Source of the DNA: CALLMJ01 sp964493765
GTDB lineage: Bacteria > Bacteroidota > Bacteroidia > J057 > CALLMJ01
Reading direction: 5' to 3'
Length of the DNA: 30,686 bases
Assembly (NCBI GenBank): GCA_964493765.1
Contig: CAZBPK010000101.1
Location: forward strand, 1 to 30,686
Of the stretch, positions 16,195 to 25,001 are shown piece after piece. Position 1 is the stretch's first letter, and every line of letters starts with the position of its first letter. The notes beneath the pieces were generated by a model that saw only the letters and a program-made list of their open reading frames with translations, did not search any database and was not told the origin of the DNA. The translations under genes and the position numbers were made by a program.

Positions 16195-16749
16195 ATGGAA
16201 TTAATTGAATATCTCAAACAATTAGACGAAAAATATTATAATGAACAAGATGAAAGCAATGAATTTGCTATCAAAGAATTAAACAAAGTTTATAAATCTG
16301 TTCTTAAAGACCCTGAACTTCTTAACGATTTTATGGAAGAAGCTCCATATATTTGTGGAGGTGCTTTTATCCCTTTTCTTTTTTGGATAACCTTAGCCAA
16401 ATTTTCTAATGACCCCGATACCATTAGACCCCAAATCATTGATTTAATTAAAGCCTTTTGTAAATCTGATTTTAATGAAATTGATGCCCAAGAACTTAAA
16501 CCTTTAATTATTACTTATTTCGCTATGGAAAAGCGTTTCGAAGTTGATAAACTTAAAACTTACGTAATTGATAAGGCACACCCAAATATCGTTAACTACT
16601 TTAATAAACTTTTAACTTTTGTTGATAAAAATAAAGATTCTGTTAAAACATACATAGAAAAATTTAACTTAATCAAAAATCATAATCCTGATTTTGAACT
16701 ACTTAATTTACCCATTGTTCGTTTAAGAGAAACATTAAAACAAAAATAA
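16195..16749 (+). CDS. Hypothetical helical protein downstream of recQ
   Basis: This is a 184-residue soluble protein, probably all-helical, with no signal peptide or recognised motif. The ATG at 16195 (MELIEYLKQLDEKYY) is preferred because the longer frame starts inside recQ. It lies 16 bp after the recQ stop and 32 bp before the next gene, so it is probably co-transcribed with both. Whether it acts with RecQ is unknown; only position suggests it. Confidence 0.6.
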   Translation: MELIEYLKQLDEKYYNEQDESNEFAIKELNKVYKSVLKDPELLNDFMEEAPYICGGAFIPFLFWITLAKFSNDPDTIRPQIIDLIKAFCKSDFNEIDAQELKPLIITYFAMEKRFEVDKLKTYVIDKAHPNIVNYFNKLLTFVDKNKDSVKTYIEKFNLIKNHNPDFELLNLPIVRLRETLKQK

Positions 16750-16781
16750 ATTAACTTTACATTTCAAACTATTTTAAATAT

Positions 16782-17243
16782 ATGTCAAAAATATCATTAA
16801 CCTTAAAGTCTATTGAGTGTCTTAAAACCAATGAAACTGGAAAAGATGAGTTATATTTAATGCTTAACATTAAAGATAATTCAGGTCATTCTGTTGAATT
16901 AAAAGAAAAATTCCCTAAAAACGAACATGGTTTCTGGCATTTAGGAGCAGGTGATAAATTAGAATTAGACCAAGTTCTTTTTGAGGGTCAAATCCTTAGA
17001 GGTATTACTATAGATTTGCGTTTTATGGAAGAAGATAAAACCGCTGGTACTACTCTTTCTGCTCCTATGGAAGAAATTATAGATGATTTTATCGGTGAGT
17101 TTCGTTTCATTGTTGAAAGTACTGGAAAAGTTACTTACGAAGACGTTCGTCATTCTAAATTAAAAGAGAAAGTTCATAAAGATTATTACATATCTGTTTC
17201 AGGAAGTGGTGCAGATTATCATCTTTGGATTGAAGTAAAATAA
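16782..17243 (+). CDS. Hypothetical beta-rich protein
   Basis: This is a 153-residue soluble protein, probably a beta sandwich by its alternating hydrophobic pattern (MSKISLTLKSIECLKT, ELYLMLNIKD, LRGITIDLRFMEED, KDYYISVSGSG). I see no motif that names a family; a C2-like fold is possible but unproven. It is third in the recQ group and ends before a terminator. Function unknown. Confidence 0.6.
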   Translation: MSKISLTLKSIECLKTNETGKDELYLMLNIKDNSGHSVELKEKFPKNEHGFWHLGAGDKLELDQVLFEGQILRGITIDLRFMEEDKTAGTTLSAPMEEIIDDFIGEFRFIVESTGKVTYEDVRHSKLKEKVHKDYYISVSGSGADYHLWIEVK

Positions 17244-17262
17244 ATTTTAATTAAAATTTTAC

Positions 17263-17288
17263 AAAGGGCAGGATATTGCCCTTTTTTT
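17263..17288 (+). terminator. Terminator of the recQ operon
   Basis: An 8-bp stem AAAGGGCA/TGCCCTTT (17263-17270, 17277-17284) with a short loop is followed by a run of T. It lies 20 bp past the last stop codon. Confidence 0.8.
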
Positions 17289-17310
17289 CATTTAGTATGA
17301 TTATTAATTT

Positions 17311-17446
17311 GGGCGTGCCCCCTCGCTAACGCTTGGGGTCGGGCTGGCTACGGGTTTCACTTCGTTTCAGCAATCCTTTGGCTGCTCATACTTCGCAGCC
17401 AAAGGCAGTGCCAAGCCCTTCGCATCCCTCACGCTTACCCAAGTAG
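17311..17446. repeat. GC-rich structured intergenic element
   Basis: About 136 bp of markedly higher GC than the flanks, with no open frame of note. It holds an 11-bp perfect hairpin CCTTTGGCTGC/GCAGCCAAAGG (17375-17385, 17395-17405) inside an outer imperfect stem (GGGCTGGC at 17342 against GCCAAGCCC at 17410). There is also a GGGCGTGCCCC start and a CCCTCACGCTTACCC end. From memory, elements beginning GGGCGTGCC...TCGGGCT recur between genes in many Bacteroidota genomes, with no known function. It lies between the recQ terminator and the 3' end of the efflux operon. Confidence 0.6.
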
Positions 17447-17455
17447 GAACATAAA

Positions 17456-18586
17456 TCACTCTTCCTTATTTTCCTGAACCATCAGCAAATTATATGCTCC
17501 ATTTTTAACAAAAATTTTACTTTTCCATTTCTCTTCCCATTCTTCTACATAAGTAAATTCTCCTTCTTCTCCTAAAACTTTAACCTTAAATCGTTTATAT
17601 TGATTTTTTCCAATAGGCATATAAATAAAATGGCTTTCTCCAAATTTTACTACAGATTTACTAGGTATTTTCCAAGAATTTACCTTTGCATTCATAATTT
17701 CCGCATTCATATAATAACCAGCCACTAAACCTTCAGTGCTTCCTTCAATATGGCAATCTACCTCTAACATTCTGTTGTCATTAACTTTTTTTCCAATAGA
17801 AATAATATTTGCCCAATAAATTTTAGAAGGATTTTCGTTAGAATATACTTTTACTTTTTGTCCCATTTTAAGAGAAGCTATATCTTTTTCATAAACTTGT
17901 AAAACCAAATGTATATCCGAAATATCTAGCAATTCCATCATTACATCAGTTGGCTGAACATATTTACCCGTATTAAAGGATATTGCAGAAACATAACCAT
18001 TCACAGGAGAACGGATTTCAATTTGATTACTTAAATTATTTTCATTAAGTTTTTGAAAATCAATACCTAAAAGTTGTAATTTCTTCTCTAAACTCTTCAC
18101 CAAAACCTTTTGGCTTTCATAATTCATTTGAAGTTCTTCAAAATTTTTGGTACTTGTAGCTTGAGCATCTTTTAAACTACTTTGACGAGTATAATCTTTG
18201 CTCAAAAATTCTAATTTTGCTTTTGCAGATAAATATTCTTGTTGTAATTGAGCATAAGCAGGATCTTGGAGTATTATCAACAATTCGCCTTTTTTTACAG
18301 TTTGACCGTGTATAGGATAAATTTTTTGAATATATCCACCAATAGGAACACTTAAAGATATTACATTTTGAGGAGGTAGCTCCAATTTTCCTTTTACAGA
18401 AATTCTATTTGAAAAGCTTCCCAAACGCAAACTGTCGGTTTCTATACCTAGTTGTTTAACTTGAACATCTGTTAATTGAATCATTTCTGATGGAGTTTTA
18501 GCGGTATCATCTTGAGTTTCTTTAGATGAATTTTGGCAACTCCACAATACCATGATGCTATATAAATATACGATAATTTTTTTCAT
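17456..18586 (-). CDS. Metal-efflux RND periplasmic adaptor lipoprotein (CzcB/CusB type)
   Basis: This is a 376-residue membrane-fusion protein that links an inner-membrane RND pump to the outer-membrane channel. The signal peptide ends at Cys17 in a lipobox (VLWSC). A barrel/lipoyl half (VSVPIGGYIQKIYPIHGQTVKKGELL) is followed by a helical hairpin with long coiled coil (about 115-190). The second lipoyl half is IRSPVNGYVSAISFNTGKYVQP, followed by beta-barrel and membrane-proximal domains. The ATG at 18584-18586 is preferred over an upstream start inside the pump gene. It lies 4 bp after the pump gene. No Met- or His-rich metal-binding tail is present. Confidence 0.88.
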   Translation of the reverse strand: MKKIIVYLYSIMVLWSCQNSSKETQDDTAKTPSEMIQLTDVQVKQLGIETDSLRLGSFSNRISVKGKLELPPQNVISLSVPIGGYIQKIYPIHGQTVKKGELLIILQDPAYAQLQQEYLSAKAKLEFLSKDYTRQSSLKDAQATSTKNFEELQMNYESQKVLVKSLEKKLQLLGIDFQKLNENNLSNQIEIRSPVNGYVSAISFNTGKYVQPTDVMMELLDISDIHLVLQVYEKDIASLKMGQKVKVYSNENPSKIYWANIISIGKKVNDNRMLEVDCHIEGSTEGLVAGYYMNAEIMNAKVNSWKIPSKSVVKFGESHFIYMPIGKNQYKRFKVKVLGEEGEFTYVEEWEEKWKSKIFVKNGAYNLLMVQENKEE

Positions 18587-18590
18587 AAAC

Positions 18591-21500
18591 TTACTGATTT
18601 TGATAATAATAACATTGAATAACAGCTTCATTGTACTTTTGAACCGTTTCTAAATAATTCATTTGTGTTTCCACGTATTGTTGTAAAGTCAAAAACATTT
18701 CTGTAACAGCAATATCACCATTTTGAAAACGCTTTTGTGTCATTTCTAATAACTGCTTACTTTTAGGCAAAATTTCCTGTTCAAATTTTTGCAAGTTTTG
18801 TAAACTTATGTTGTATAAATTCCATGCTTGTAAAAATTCATTTTTTAATTGATATTGAACATTTTGCAAATCGGTTTGAGCGATTTGTTCTTGAATTTTA
18901 GCCGCTTTTACATAATTTTTTTGTGCCTGTTGGAAAATGGGAATTCCTATTCCTAATTGAAAATACTGAAATCTTCTACTCAAAGGATAATAAATATCAT
19001 CGGCACCCACGCCCATAATACTCGTATTATTGTAACCCAATCCCCATTCGGGTAATCGTTTGGCTTGCACTACCTTAGTATAACTTTGATTAGCTTCTGA
19101 TTGATTTTCATAAATTTTCTTATAGGGGTGCTTTTGTAGAAGATTGGTATCCTGCGAAACAAAATAATCAAATTTGAGTGTCAAATTTTGAGGGATTTTT
19201 TTTTGAGGGCTTTGCAGTAACCATTCAAACATTAAACCTGTATTCATTATTTCTAATTCATTTTGTTGAAGAAGAATTTCAAAACGAGATTTTTGTAACT
19301 CTAATAACTGTTTTTCGCTTTTGTTGATGTCTCCTTTTTCCCAGCGAATTTGGTAAATCTTGTCAAACTCTATATAAATACTATCCAATTCATGGAATAG
19401 CTTTTGTTTTTCTTTTAAAATTACGTAGTACCAATAAGTTTTCAAAACTTGTTTTTTTAGTTCAATTTCTTGTAAATCAAATTGATTAATAGAACCTTGA
19501 TAAACTTTTTGTAAATATTCTTTTTGACGTAAATAATAAGTTGGAAAAGCAAAGTTTTGGTTAATGCTAACCTTGTTATCCCAATAAATGGAGTTAAATT
19601 GTCCTATATCTAAATTGAGCTGAGCTTGGGGAACTTCAAAATAGGTTTTTTGCAAGGTTTGATGATAGTCTTTTTTCAGTGAATAAGATTTTAAAATGGT
19701 ATGATTTTTCACTGCAGTATCTAAGGCTTGCTGCCAAGTAATAGGGGCTTGACCATAAATCCCAAAATAAGACAAAGTTAAAATACCGATTAAAGAGAGT
19801 GTTTTAGGTTTACCATAAGAAAAAGAAAAATGATAAAACATTTTATAAATCAAAGGCAAAAGAAACAATGTTAAAAAAGTTGCAATTAATAGACCTCCAA
19901 TTACAACAGTTGCCAAAGGTCTTTGAACTTCTGCCCCATTACCTGAGCTTAAAGCCATCGGTAAAAATCCTAAGGAAGCCACCATAGCAGTCATTAAAAC
20001 AGGTCTTAAACGATGTTTTGAACCTTCTTTTACAATTTCTTCTAAGCTCCAGTGAGGATTTGCTTTTTGTAGTTTTTGAAACTCGCCGATGAGTACAATA
20101 CCATTTAATACTGCAATTCCAAATAAAGCAATAAATCCTACACCTGCACTGATACTAAAAGGCATATCTCTTAAACTTAAAGATATAATTCCGCCAATAG
20201 CAGAAAGGGGTATTACAGAATAAATCATGAATGTTAATTTTAAGGATTGAAAAGCAATAAATAACAAGATTCCGATGATTATTAAAGCTACAGGGACAGC
20301 AATTATCAAACGTGCTTTAGCAGTTTCTAAATTTTCATAAGCACCTCCAAAACTTTCCCAATAACCGTTAGGTAATTTTACCTTCTTTTTTAATATTTCT
20401 TTTACTTCTTGAACCACACTTTCCACATCACGATTTTGAATATTAAAACCAATAAATATTCTACGTTTACCGTCTTCTCTTTGGATTTGATTTACACTAT
20501 TTTGAGTAATCACATCAGCTACTAAATGCAAAGGAATGGTATTACCATTAGGCAAAGGAATTAAAAGGTTATGTAATTCTGAAACTTGATTTCTTAAATG
20601 GTCATGAATTTTTATCACCAAATCAAAGCGTTTTTCGCCTTCATAAACTACACCTGTATAAAGCCCTGCATAGCAAGTCTGAATATAATCATTTAAAGTT
20701 TGAACGGTTAAACCGTATTTTGCTAATTGGTCTCTTTTGAATTGAATAATGATTTGCGGTAAACCTTGTACCTTTTCTACGAATATATCAGTAATTCCTT
20801 CAACATTTTTAATATTTTGGGCAATTTTTTCTGCATAAAAAGCCAGAGTATCTAAATTTTCACCATAAATTTTACAAGCTACATCTTGTTTAACTCCGGT
20901 CATAAGTTCATTAAAACGCATAGCAACAGGGTATTGAAAACCAAAGGTTACGCCTGGTATATAGGCATTTATGGTATCTTGCATTTTTTGAGCTAATTCA
21001 TCCCAAGTTTTTGCACTTGTCCATTCAGATTTATCTTTTAAGTTGATAATCATGTCAGCGGCATCTAACGGCATAGGATCAATAGGAATTTCACTACTAC
21101 CAATTTTTCCAACAATTTTTTGAATTTCAGGGAAACGGTCTAATAAAATCTTAGAACTTTTTTGAACAGCTTCGACAGTTGTGTTTAAATTACTTCCAGC
21201 AAGGACACGCGTTTCTACTGCAAAATCTCCTTCAGGTAATTCAGGAATAAATTCACCTCCCAGCTGAGAAAATTGATAAACAGCTATTGTAAACAAAGTA
21301 CTTATTGAAACTAAAATGATTTTAGGATATTGTAAAACGATATGAAGCATTTTTTGGTGGTACTTACTAAAGAAATTCATCATTTTATCAGAGAAATTAG
21401 GTTTTGGGTGTTCAACAGGTTTCAAAAACAAAGAACACATCATAGGAACATAAGTCATAGATAATAGAAAAGCTCCTAACAAAGCAAAAATAACTGTTTG

Positions 21501-22922
21501 AGCCATAGGCTTAAACATTTTTCCTTCAATACCCTCCAAAGTAAAAATGGGTACATATACCATCAAAATAATCATTTGACCAAAAACAGCACTATTCAGC
21601 ATTTGGGTTGCAGAAATTTTTACCGTTTCATTTTTAGAAATTTTAGAGGGATTAGGTTGATGAAAAGCATGTAATACCGTTTCCACAATAATTACAGCAC
21701 CGTCCACAATTAACCCAAAATCTAATGCACCTAGGCTCATGAGGTTACCACTTACTCCAAATAGATTCATTAAGGAAATTGCAAATAACATAGATAGGGG
21801 TATCACCGAAGCCACAATCAAACCTGCACGTATGTTCCCTAAAAATAGTACCAAGACAAATACTACAATCAAAGCCCCTTCCATTAAGTTATTACTAACA
21901 GTAGAAATAGCATTATTTACCATTTTGGTACGGTCTAAGTAAGGTACAATTTCTACTCCTTTGGGAAGTATTTTTTGAATTTCCTCTATTTGCTTTTTGA
22001 CATTCTGAATGACTTGGCTACTGTTTTCCCCTTTTAACATCATCACTACAGCCCCTGCTACTTCTCCATAATCGTTATAAGTCATTGCACCAAAACGGAT
22101 TGCATGCCCTTCTTTGACATGAGCTACATCCTTGATAAACAATGGAGTACCATTTTTTTGTGTTTTGATCACCGTATTTTGTATGTCTTCAAGAGATTGA
22201 AAAAGACCTTCTGTTCGTATAAATAGAGCGTTATGTTCCTTTTCAATGTAAGAACCACCAGAATTGGTATTATTAAAACTCAAGGCTTGATAAATATCCT
22301 GAATAGTTACCTGATAAGCGTTTAAAACCGAAGGGTCAATTTGGACTTCATATTGTTTGAGTTTTCCTCCAAAACTACTAACATCGGCAACGCCTTTTAC
22401 GCTCAATAAATGCTTTCGAACTACCCAATCTTGTATGGTTCTAAGTTCAGATAAGGAATATACTTTTTCGTAACCTCTTTGTGGTTTTAATATGTATTGA
22501 TAAATCTCTCCAAGACCCGTAGTAACAGGAGCTAAAAATGGAACTGCTATACCTTTAGGTATCATTTCCTCAGCAGATTTTAGTTTCTCAGTAACTTGTT
22601 GCCTTGCCCAATAAATATTTACATGCTCCTCAAAAACTAAGGTTACAATGGATAGACCCAAACGAGAAAAACTTCTCAATTTTTTGAGTCCGGGTATATT
22701 CATACAATTTTGTTCTATCGGAAAGGTGATAAACCTTTCCATATCAGTTGCTCCTAAAGAAGGAGAAATGGTTATAATTTGCACTTGATTGTCAGTGATA
22801 TCAGGCACAGCGTCTATAGGCAAATGCTTGAGTTCGTTCACTCCAAGAACGATTAATCCTAAAGCCAATACCGCTATGATCCATTGATTATATACTGAAA
22901 AAGCAATAATTCTGTTTAACAT
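18591..22922 (-). CDS. CzcA-type heavy-metal RND pump fused to a TolC-like outer-membrane domain
   Basis: This 1443-residue protein joins two parts of a tripartite pump. Residues 1 to about 1030 are a heavy-metal RND proton antiporter with twelve predicted membrane helices. The proton-relay motif DFGLIVDGAVIIVE is at 401-414 (D401, D407, E414), the form seen in divalent-cation (Zn/Co/Cd/Ni) pumps rather than Cu/Ag pumps. After a linker, TLSLIGILTLSYFGIYGQ resembles an internal signal peptide. The remaining 390 or so residues are an outer-membrane efflux protein with long helices and heptads (ITWQQALDTAVKNH at its start; FQNGDIAVTEMFLTLQQY near its end). I chose the ATG at 22920-22922 (MLNRIIAFSVYNQW). 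Fusions of this kind are known in Bacteroidota. Confidence 0.92.
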   Translation of the reverse strand: MLNRIIAFSVYNQWIIAVLALGLIVLGVNELKHLPIDAVPDITDNQVQIITISPSLGATDMERFITFPIEQNCMNIPGLKKLRSFSRLGLSIVTLVFEEHVNIYWARQQVTEKLKSAEEMIPKGIAVPFLAPVTTGLGEIYQYILKPQRGYEKVYSLSELRTIQDWVVRKHLLSVKGVADVSSFGGKLKQYEVQIDPSVLNAYQVTIQDIYQALSFNNTNSGGSYIEKEHNALFIRTEGLFQSLEDIQNTVIKTQKNGTPLFIKDVAHVKEGHAIRFGAMTYNDYGEVAGAVVMMLKGENSSQVIQNVKKQIEEIQKILPKGVEIVPYLDRTKMVNNAISTVSNNLMEGALIVVFVLVLFLGNIRAGLIVASVIPLSMLFAISLMNLFGVSGNLMSLGALDFGLIVDGAVIIVETVLHAFHQPNPSKISKNETVKISATQMLNSAVFGQMIILMVYVPIFTLEGIEGKMFKPMAQTVIFALLGAFLLSMTYVPMMCSLFLKPVEHPKPNFSDKMMNFFSKYHQKMLHIVLQYPKIILVSISTLFTIAVYQFSQLGGEFIPELPEGDFAVETRVLAGSNLNTTVEAVQKSSKILLDRFPEIQKIVGKIGSSEIPIDPMPLDAADMIINLKDKSEWTSAKTWDELAQKMQDTINAYIPGVTFGFQYPVAMRFNELMTGVKQDVACKIYGENLDTLAFYAEKIAQNIKNVEGITDIFVEKVQGLPQIIIQFKRDQLAKYGLTVQTLNDYIQTCYAGLYTGVVYEGEKRFDLVIKIHDHLRNQVSELHNLLIPLPNGNTIPLHLVADVITQNSVNQIQREDGKRRIFIGFNIQNRDVESVVQEVKEILKKKVKLPNGYWESFGGAYENLETAKARLIIAVPVALIIIGILLFIAFQSLKLTFMIYSVIPLSAIGGIISLSLRDMPFSISAGVGFIALFGIAVLNGIVLIGEFQKLQKANPHWSLEEIVKEGSKHRLRPVLMTAMVASLGFLPMALSSGNGAEVQRPLATVVIGGLLIATFLTLFLLPLIYKMFYHFSFSYGKPKTLSLIGILTLSYFGIYGQAPITWQQALDTAVKNHTILKSYSLKKDYHQTLQKTYFEVPQAQLNLDIGQFNSIYWDNKVSINQNFAFPTYYLRQKEYLQKVYQGSINQFDLQEIELKKQVLKTYWYYVILKEKQKLFHELDSIYIEFDKIYQIRWEKGDINKSEKQLLELQKSRFEILLQQNELEIMNTGLMFEWLLQSPQKKIPQNLTLKFDYFVSQDTNLLQKHPYKKIYENQSEANQSYTKVVQAKRLPEWGLGYNNTSIMGVGADDIYYPLSRRFQYFQLGIGIPIFQQAQKNYVKAAKIQEQIAQTDLQNVQYQLKNEFLQAWNLYNISLQNLQKFEQEILPKSKQLLEMTQKRFQNGDIAVTEMFLTLQQYVETQMNYLETVQKYNEAVIQCYYYQNQ

Positions 22923-23020
22923 GTGTAAAAAATTTGAAAAAATTAATAAAATAAATGAAGGCTTAAGCAATAAAATCACCTTGTGGGTGAAATCGAAAAA
23001 GTTAGAAATACTTAATGATT

Positions 23021-23392
23021 TTACACATGCTTAGGCGGTTGCCATATAGTAACTAAAAAAAGTGTGGGTACTTCACTCTCAAAGAAAAGAGGAATCTTGT
23101 AAAAAATTTGATTCACCAAAGTAATTTTTAGAGATTGAAGTATATCAGTACTGATAAAACTTACAAAAAGTGTATTACTGTGGAATTTGAAAGGTAATTT
23201 TTGATGTTCAGGCTCATGATGGGAATTTTCTAGATAATGTTCTTCAAAGAAATCCCAAACAGAAGTTTGCGGTTGAGATTGTAAGGTTTCATAGTAATGA
23301 TGGAAGAAAAAAGGAAAAGCCAAGAACTCATGAATTTCTGTTTGGTAGAAAATCATGAGGAAAAGCCAAAATTTTAAAATTCCTCTTTTCAT
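23021..23392 (-). CDS. Small His-rich protein of metal-efflux operon
   Basis: This is a 123-residue protein with an N-terminal hydrophobic segment, a pair of histidines in a helical stretch (FFFHHYYETLQ), and a central HYLENSHHEPEHQKLPFKF region. I recall the pattern 'E-H-x-L/F...HHY...xKLPFK' from small uncharacterised proteins upstream of cation-efflux genes in Bacteroidota. The histidines suggest metal binding in the periplasm. It is first in the operon, 98 bp before the pump gene. A -7 element ends 7 nt upstream of the ATG. Function unknown; sensor or metallochaperone is possible. Confidence 0.65.
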   Translation of the reverse strand: MKRGILKFWLFLMIFYQTEIHEFLAFPFFFHHYYETLQSQPQTSVWDFFEEHYLENSHHEPEHQKLPFKFHSNTLFVSFISTDILQSLKITLVNQIFYKIPLFFESEVPTLFLVTIWQPPKHV

Positions 23393-23399
23393 TTTTCTG

Positions 23400-23407
23400 C
23401 AAAAATA
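23400..23407 (-). promoter_or_regulatory. Promoter -7 element of the metal-efflux operon
   Basis: The minus strand reads TATTTTTG, matching TAnnTTTG, and ends 7 nt before the ATG at 23390-23392. This suggests a very short leader or none. No MerR-type operator is evident. Confidence 0.5.
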
Positions 23408-23516
23408 AGAATAATTCCATTACAACATTATTTTATCAAGCGTATTTTTACGGATTTTGAAATTTTATTTGGAATTTTTAAATTATCCACGTAAAATTGT
23501 TGAAAAATTCAGTTAT

Positions 23517-24248
23517 ATGAATATTTATGTTTTCTTTATAGTTTTCTTGATTCAATTGTATGCTTTTGCGCAAAATCATGATCTGAACGACCAAGTCATT
23601 TTAGTGCAATTAGAATTGAACGAGAAATTATTAATCCCGTCTTACTGGAATAGCTATGAAATTGAAAATAAAAGGATTATGCTTCATTTATCCGATGACG
23701 AACCTTTGGCTGATATAGAGTCTATTGAAGAAGACGAAGAAAATATTTCTTCCAGTCCTGATTGCTTTATCCCTAATCTTAAACTCATTTATAAAGATTA
23801 TACTTACTTTCTTTCCTCCTTATGTAACAAAGTAAAAAAATTTGAGAATTCTAAGCCCTTTTTTACTAGTGATAAAGAATTACCTTGTAGTTTAACTTAT
23901 TCTTCTGAACTTTCTCGTTCTTTGGAAAAATATCAAGCAATATTTTTTGGTCCTAGCTATAAAAATGAGTATAGTACATTTGTTCAAAAAAATCAGTCAA
24001 AAATAGTTCCTAATACAAACTCTGCTTCTACTGCAAACAGTAACTCTAATTTTACACCAAGCATAGCCGATGAAGAGGAAGAAAACGATGCTGTTGAAAT
24101 GGAAGATGCAGTAGAGATGGAAGAAAAAGACGAAGATATCTCTGCAGGTGAAATGGAAAATGAAGAGGAAGAAGATATAGAAGAAGAGGACATGGAAGAA
24201 GAAGAAGACTGGGACGAAGAAGATACCCCTAAAAAGAAAAAGAAATAA
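23517..24248 (+). CDS. Secreted or periplasmic protein with long acidic tail, unknown function
   Basis: This is a 243-residue protein that starts with the signal peptide MNIYVFFIVFLIQLYAFAQ. The ATG at 23517 is preferred over an upstream TTG. A globular part (about 20-165) has no motif I recognise; two cysteines (in PDCFIPN and SSLCNKV) could form a disulfide. From about residue 180 the chain is a Glu/Asp-rich low-complexity tract that includes a repeated DAVEME unit, and it ends in five lysines. It lies 6 bp before rlmB, so they are probably co-transcribed, although the functions look unrelated. The acidic tail could bind cations; this is inference. Confidence 0.55.
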   Translation: MNIYVFFIVFLIQLYAFAQNHDLNDQVILVQLELNEKLLIPSYWNSYEIENKRIMLHLSDDEPLADIESIEEDEENISSSPDCFIPNLKLIYKDYTYFLSSLCNKVKKFENSKPFFTSDKELPCSLTYSSELSRSLEKYQAIFFGPSYKNEYSTFVQKNQSKIVPNTNSASTANSNSNFTPSIADEEEENDAVEMEDAVEMEEKDEDISAGEMENEEEEDIEEEDMEEEEDWDEEDTPKKKKK

Positions 24249-24254
24249 ATCTAC

Positions 24255-25001
24255 ATGAAAGATTTAATTTATGGTGTTCACGCAGTAAAGGAAGCCATTT
24301 TATCAGGAAAAGCCATTGATAAAATCCTTATACAAAAAGGAAATTCCCAAACGCTTTTAGAAATTAAAGAGCTCACGAAAAAATTTTATATCCCTATTCA
24401 AGAAATTCCTGCTGTAGCGATTGATAAATTGTGTTATCAAAAAAATCATCAAGGCGTTGCCGCTTATTTATCACCCATAGAATATCAGCCTATTGAAGAA
24501 ATTGTAATCCGAACTTTTGAATTTGGAGAAGACCCTTTTCTTGTCTTATTAGATGGGGTTACCGACGTAAGAAATTTAGGTGCTATTGCTCGTTCATCGG
24601 AATGTATGGGAGTCCATGCTTTAATTTTACCTCAAACAGGTTCCGCAAGAATCAACCAAGACGCTATGAAAACCTCTGCAGGAGCGTTTCATTATTTACC
24701 TGTATGCAAAGAAGATAACTTAAAAAAAACTATACTTACTTTGAAAAGTATGGGCATAATGATTATAGGATGCACAGAAAAAGCCAATCAATCCCTCTAC
24801 GAAATCAACCTTAATCAACCGATTTGTTGGGTCCTAGGCGATGAAGGAAAAGGTATTTCTTCCTCTATCTTAAAACTTTGTGATGAAAAAGCCTCTATTC
24901 CTATGTTCGGGCAAATAGAATCTTTAAACGTTTCGGTTGCGGCAGGTATCATTTTTTATGAAACCCAAAAACAACGAAATAATATCCCAACTATGGCTTG
25001 A
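24255..25001 (+). CDS. rlmB: 23S rRNA (guanosine-2'-O)-methyltransferase, SpoU family (RlmB-like)
   Basis: This is a 248-residue SPOUT-family RNA ribose methyltransferase. E. coli RlmB modifies G2251 of 23S rRNA. The N-terminal substrate-binding domain is at about 1-80 (YGVHAVKEAILSG). The trefoil-knot domain has motif 1 DGVTDVRNLGAIARSSE, motif 2 WVLGDEGKGIS and motif 3 IPMFGQIESLNVSVAAGI, which together form the AdoMet pocket. The last 70 nt are repeated at 30391-30460, and the stop codon lies in the 85-bp repeat that frames the island. In the ancestral arrangement its end overlapped a convergent subtilase gene by 11 bp. The gene is intact. Confidence 0.92.
   Translation: MKDLIYGVHAVKEAILSGKAIDKILIQKGNSQTLLEIKELTKKFYIPIQEIPAVAIDKLCYQKNHQGVAAYLSPIEYQPIEEIVIRTFEFGEDPFLVLLDGVTDVRNLGAIARSSECMGVHALILPQTGSARINQDAMKTSAGAFHYLPVCKEDNLKKTILTLKSMGIMIIGCTEKANQSLYEINLNQPICWVLGDEGKGISSSILKLCDEKASIPMFGQIESLNVSVAAGIIFYETQKQRNNIPTMA

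Noticed and set aside
23457..23516. Upstream TTG extension of the acidic-tail protein
   Set aside because: It would bury the signal peptide; the ATG at 23517 gives a normal N-terminal signal.
23993..24193. Ser-rich minus-strand frame opposite the acidic tail
   Set aside because: It is simply the antisense reading of the GAA/GAT-rich tract.
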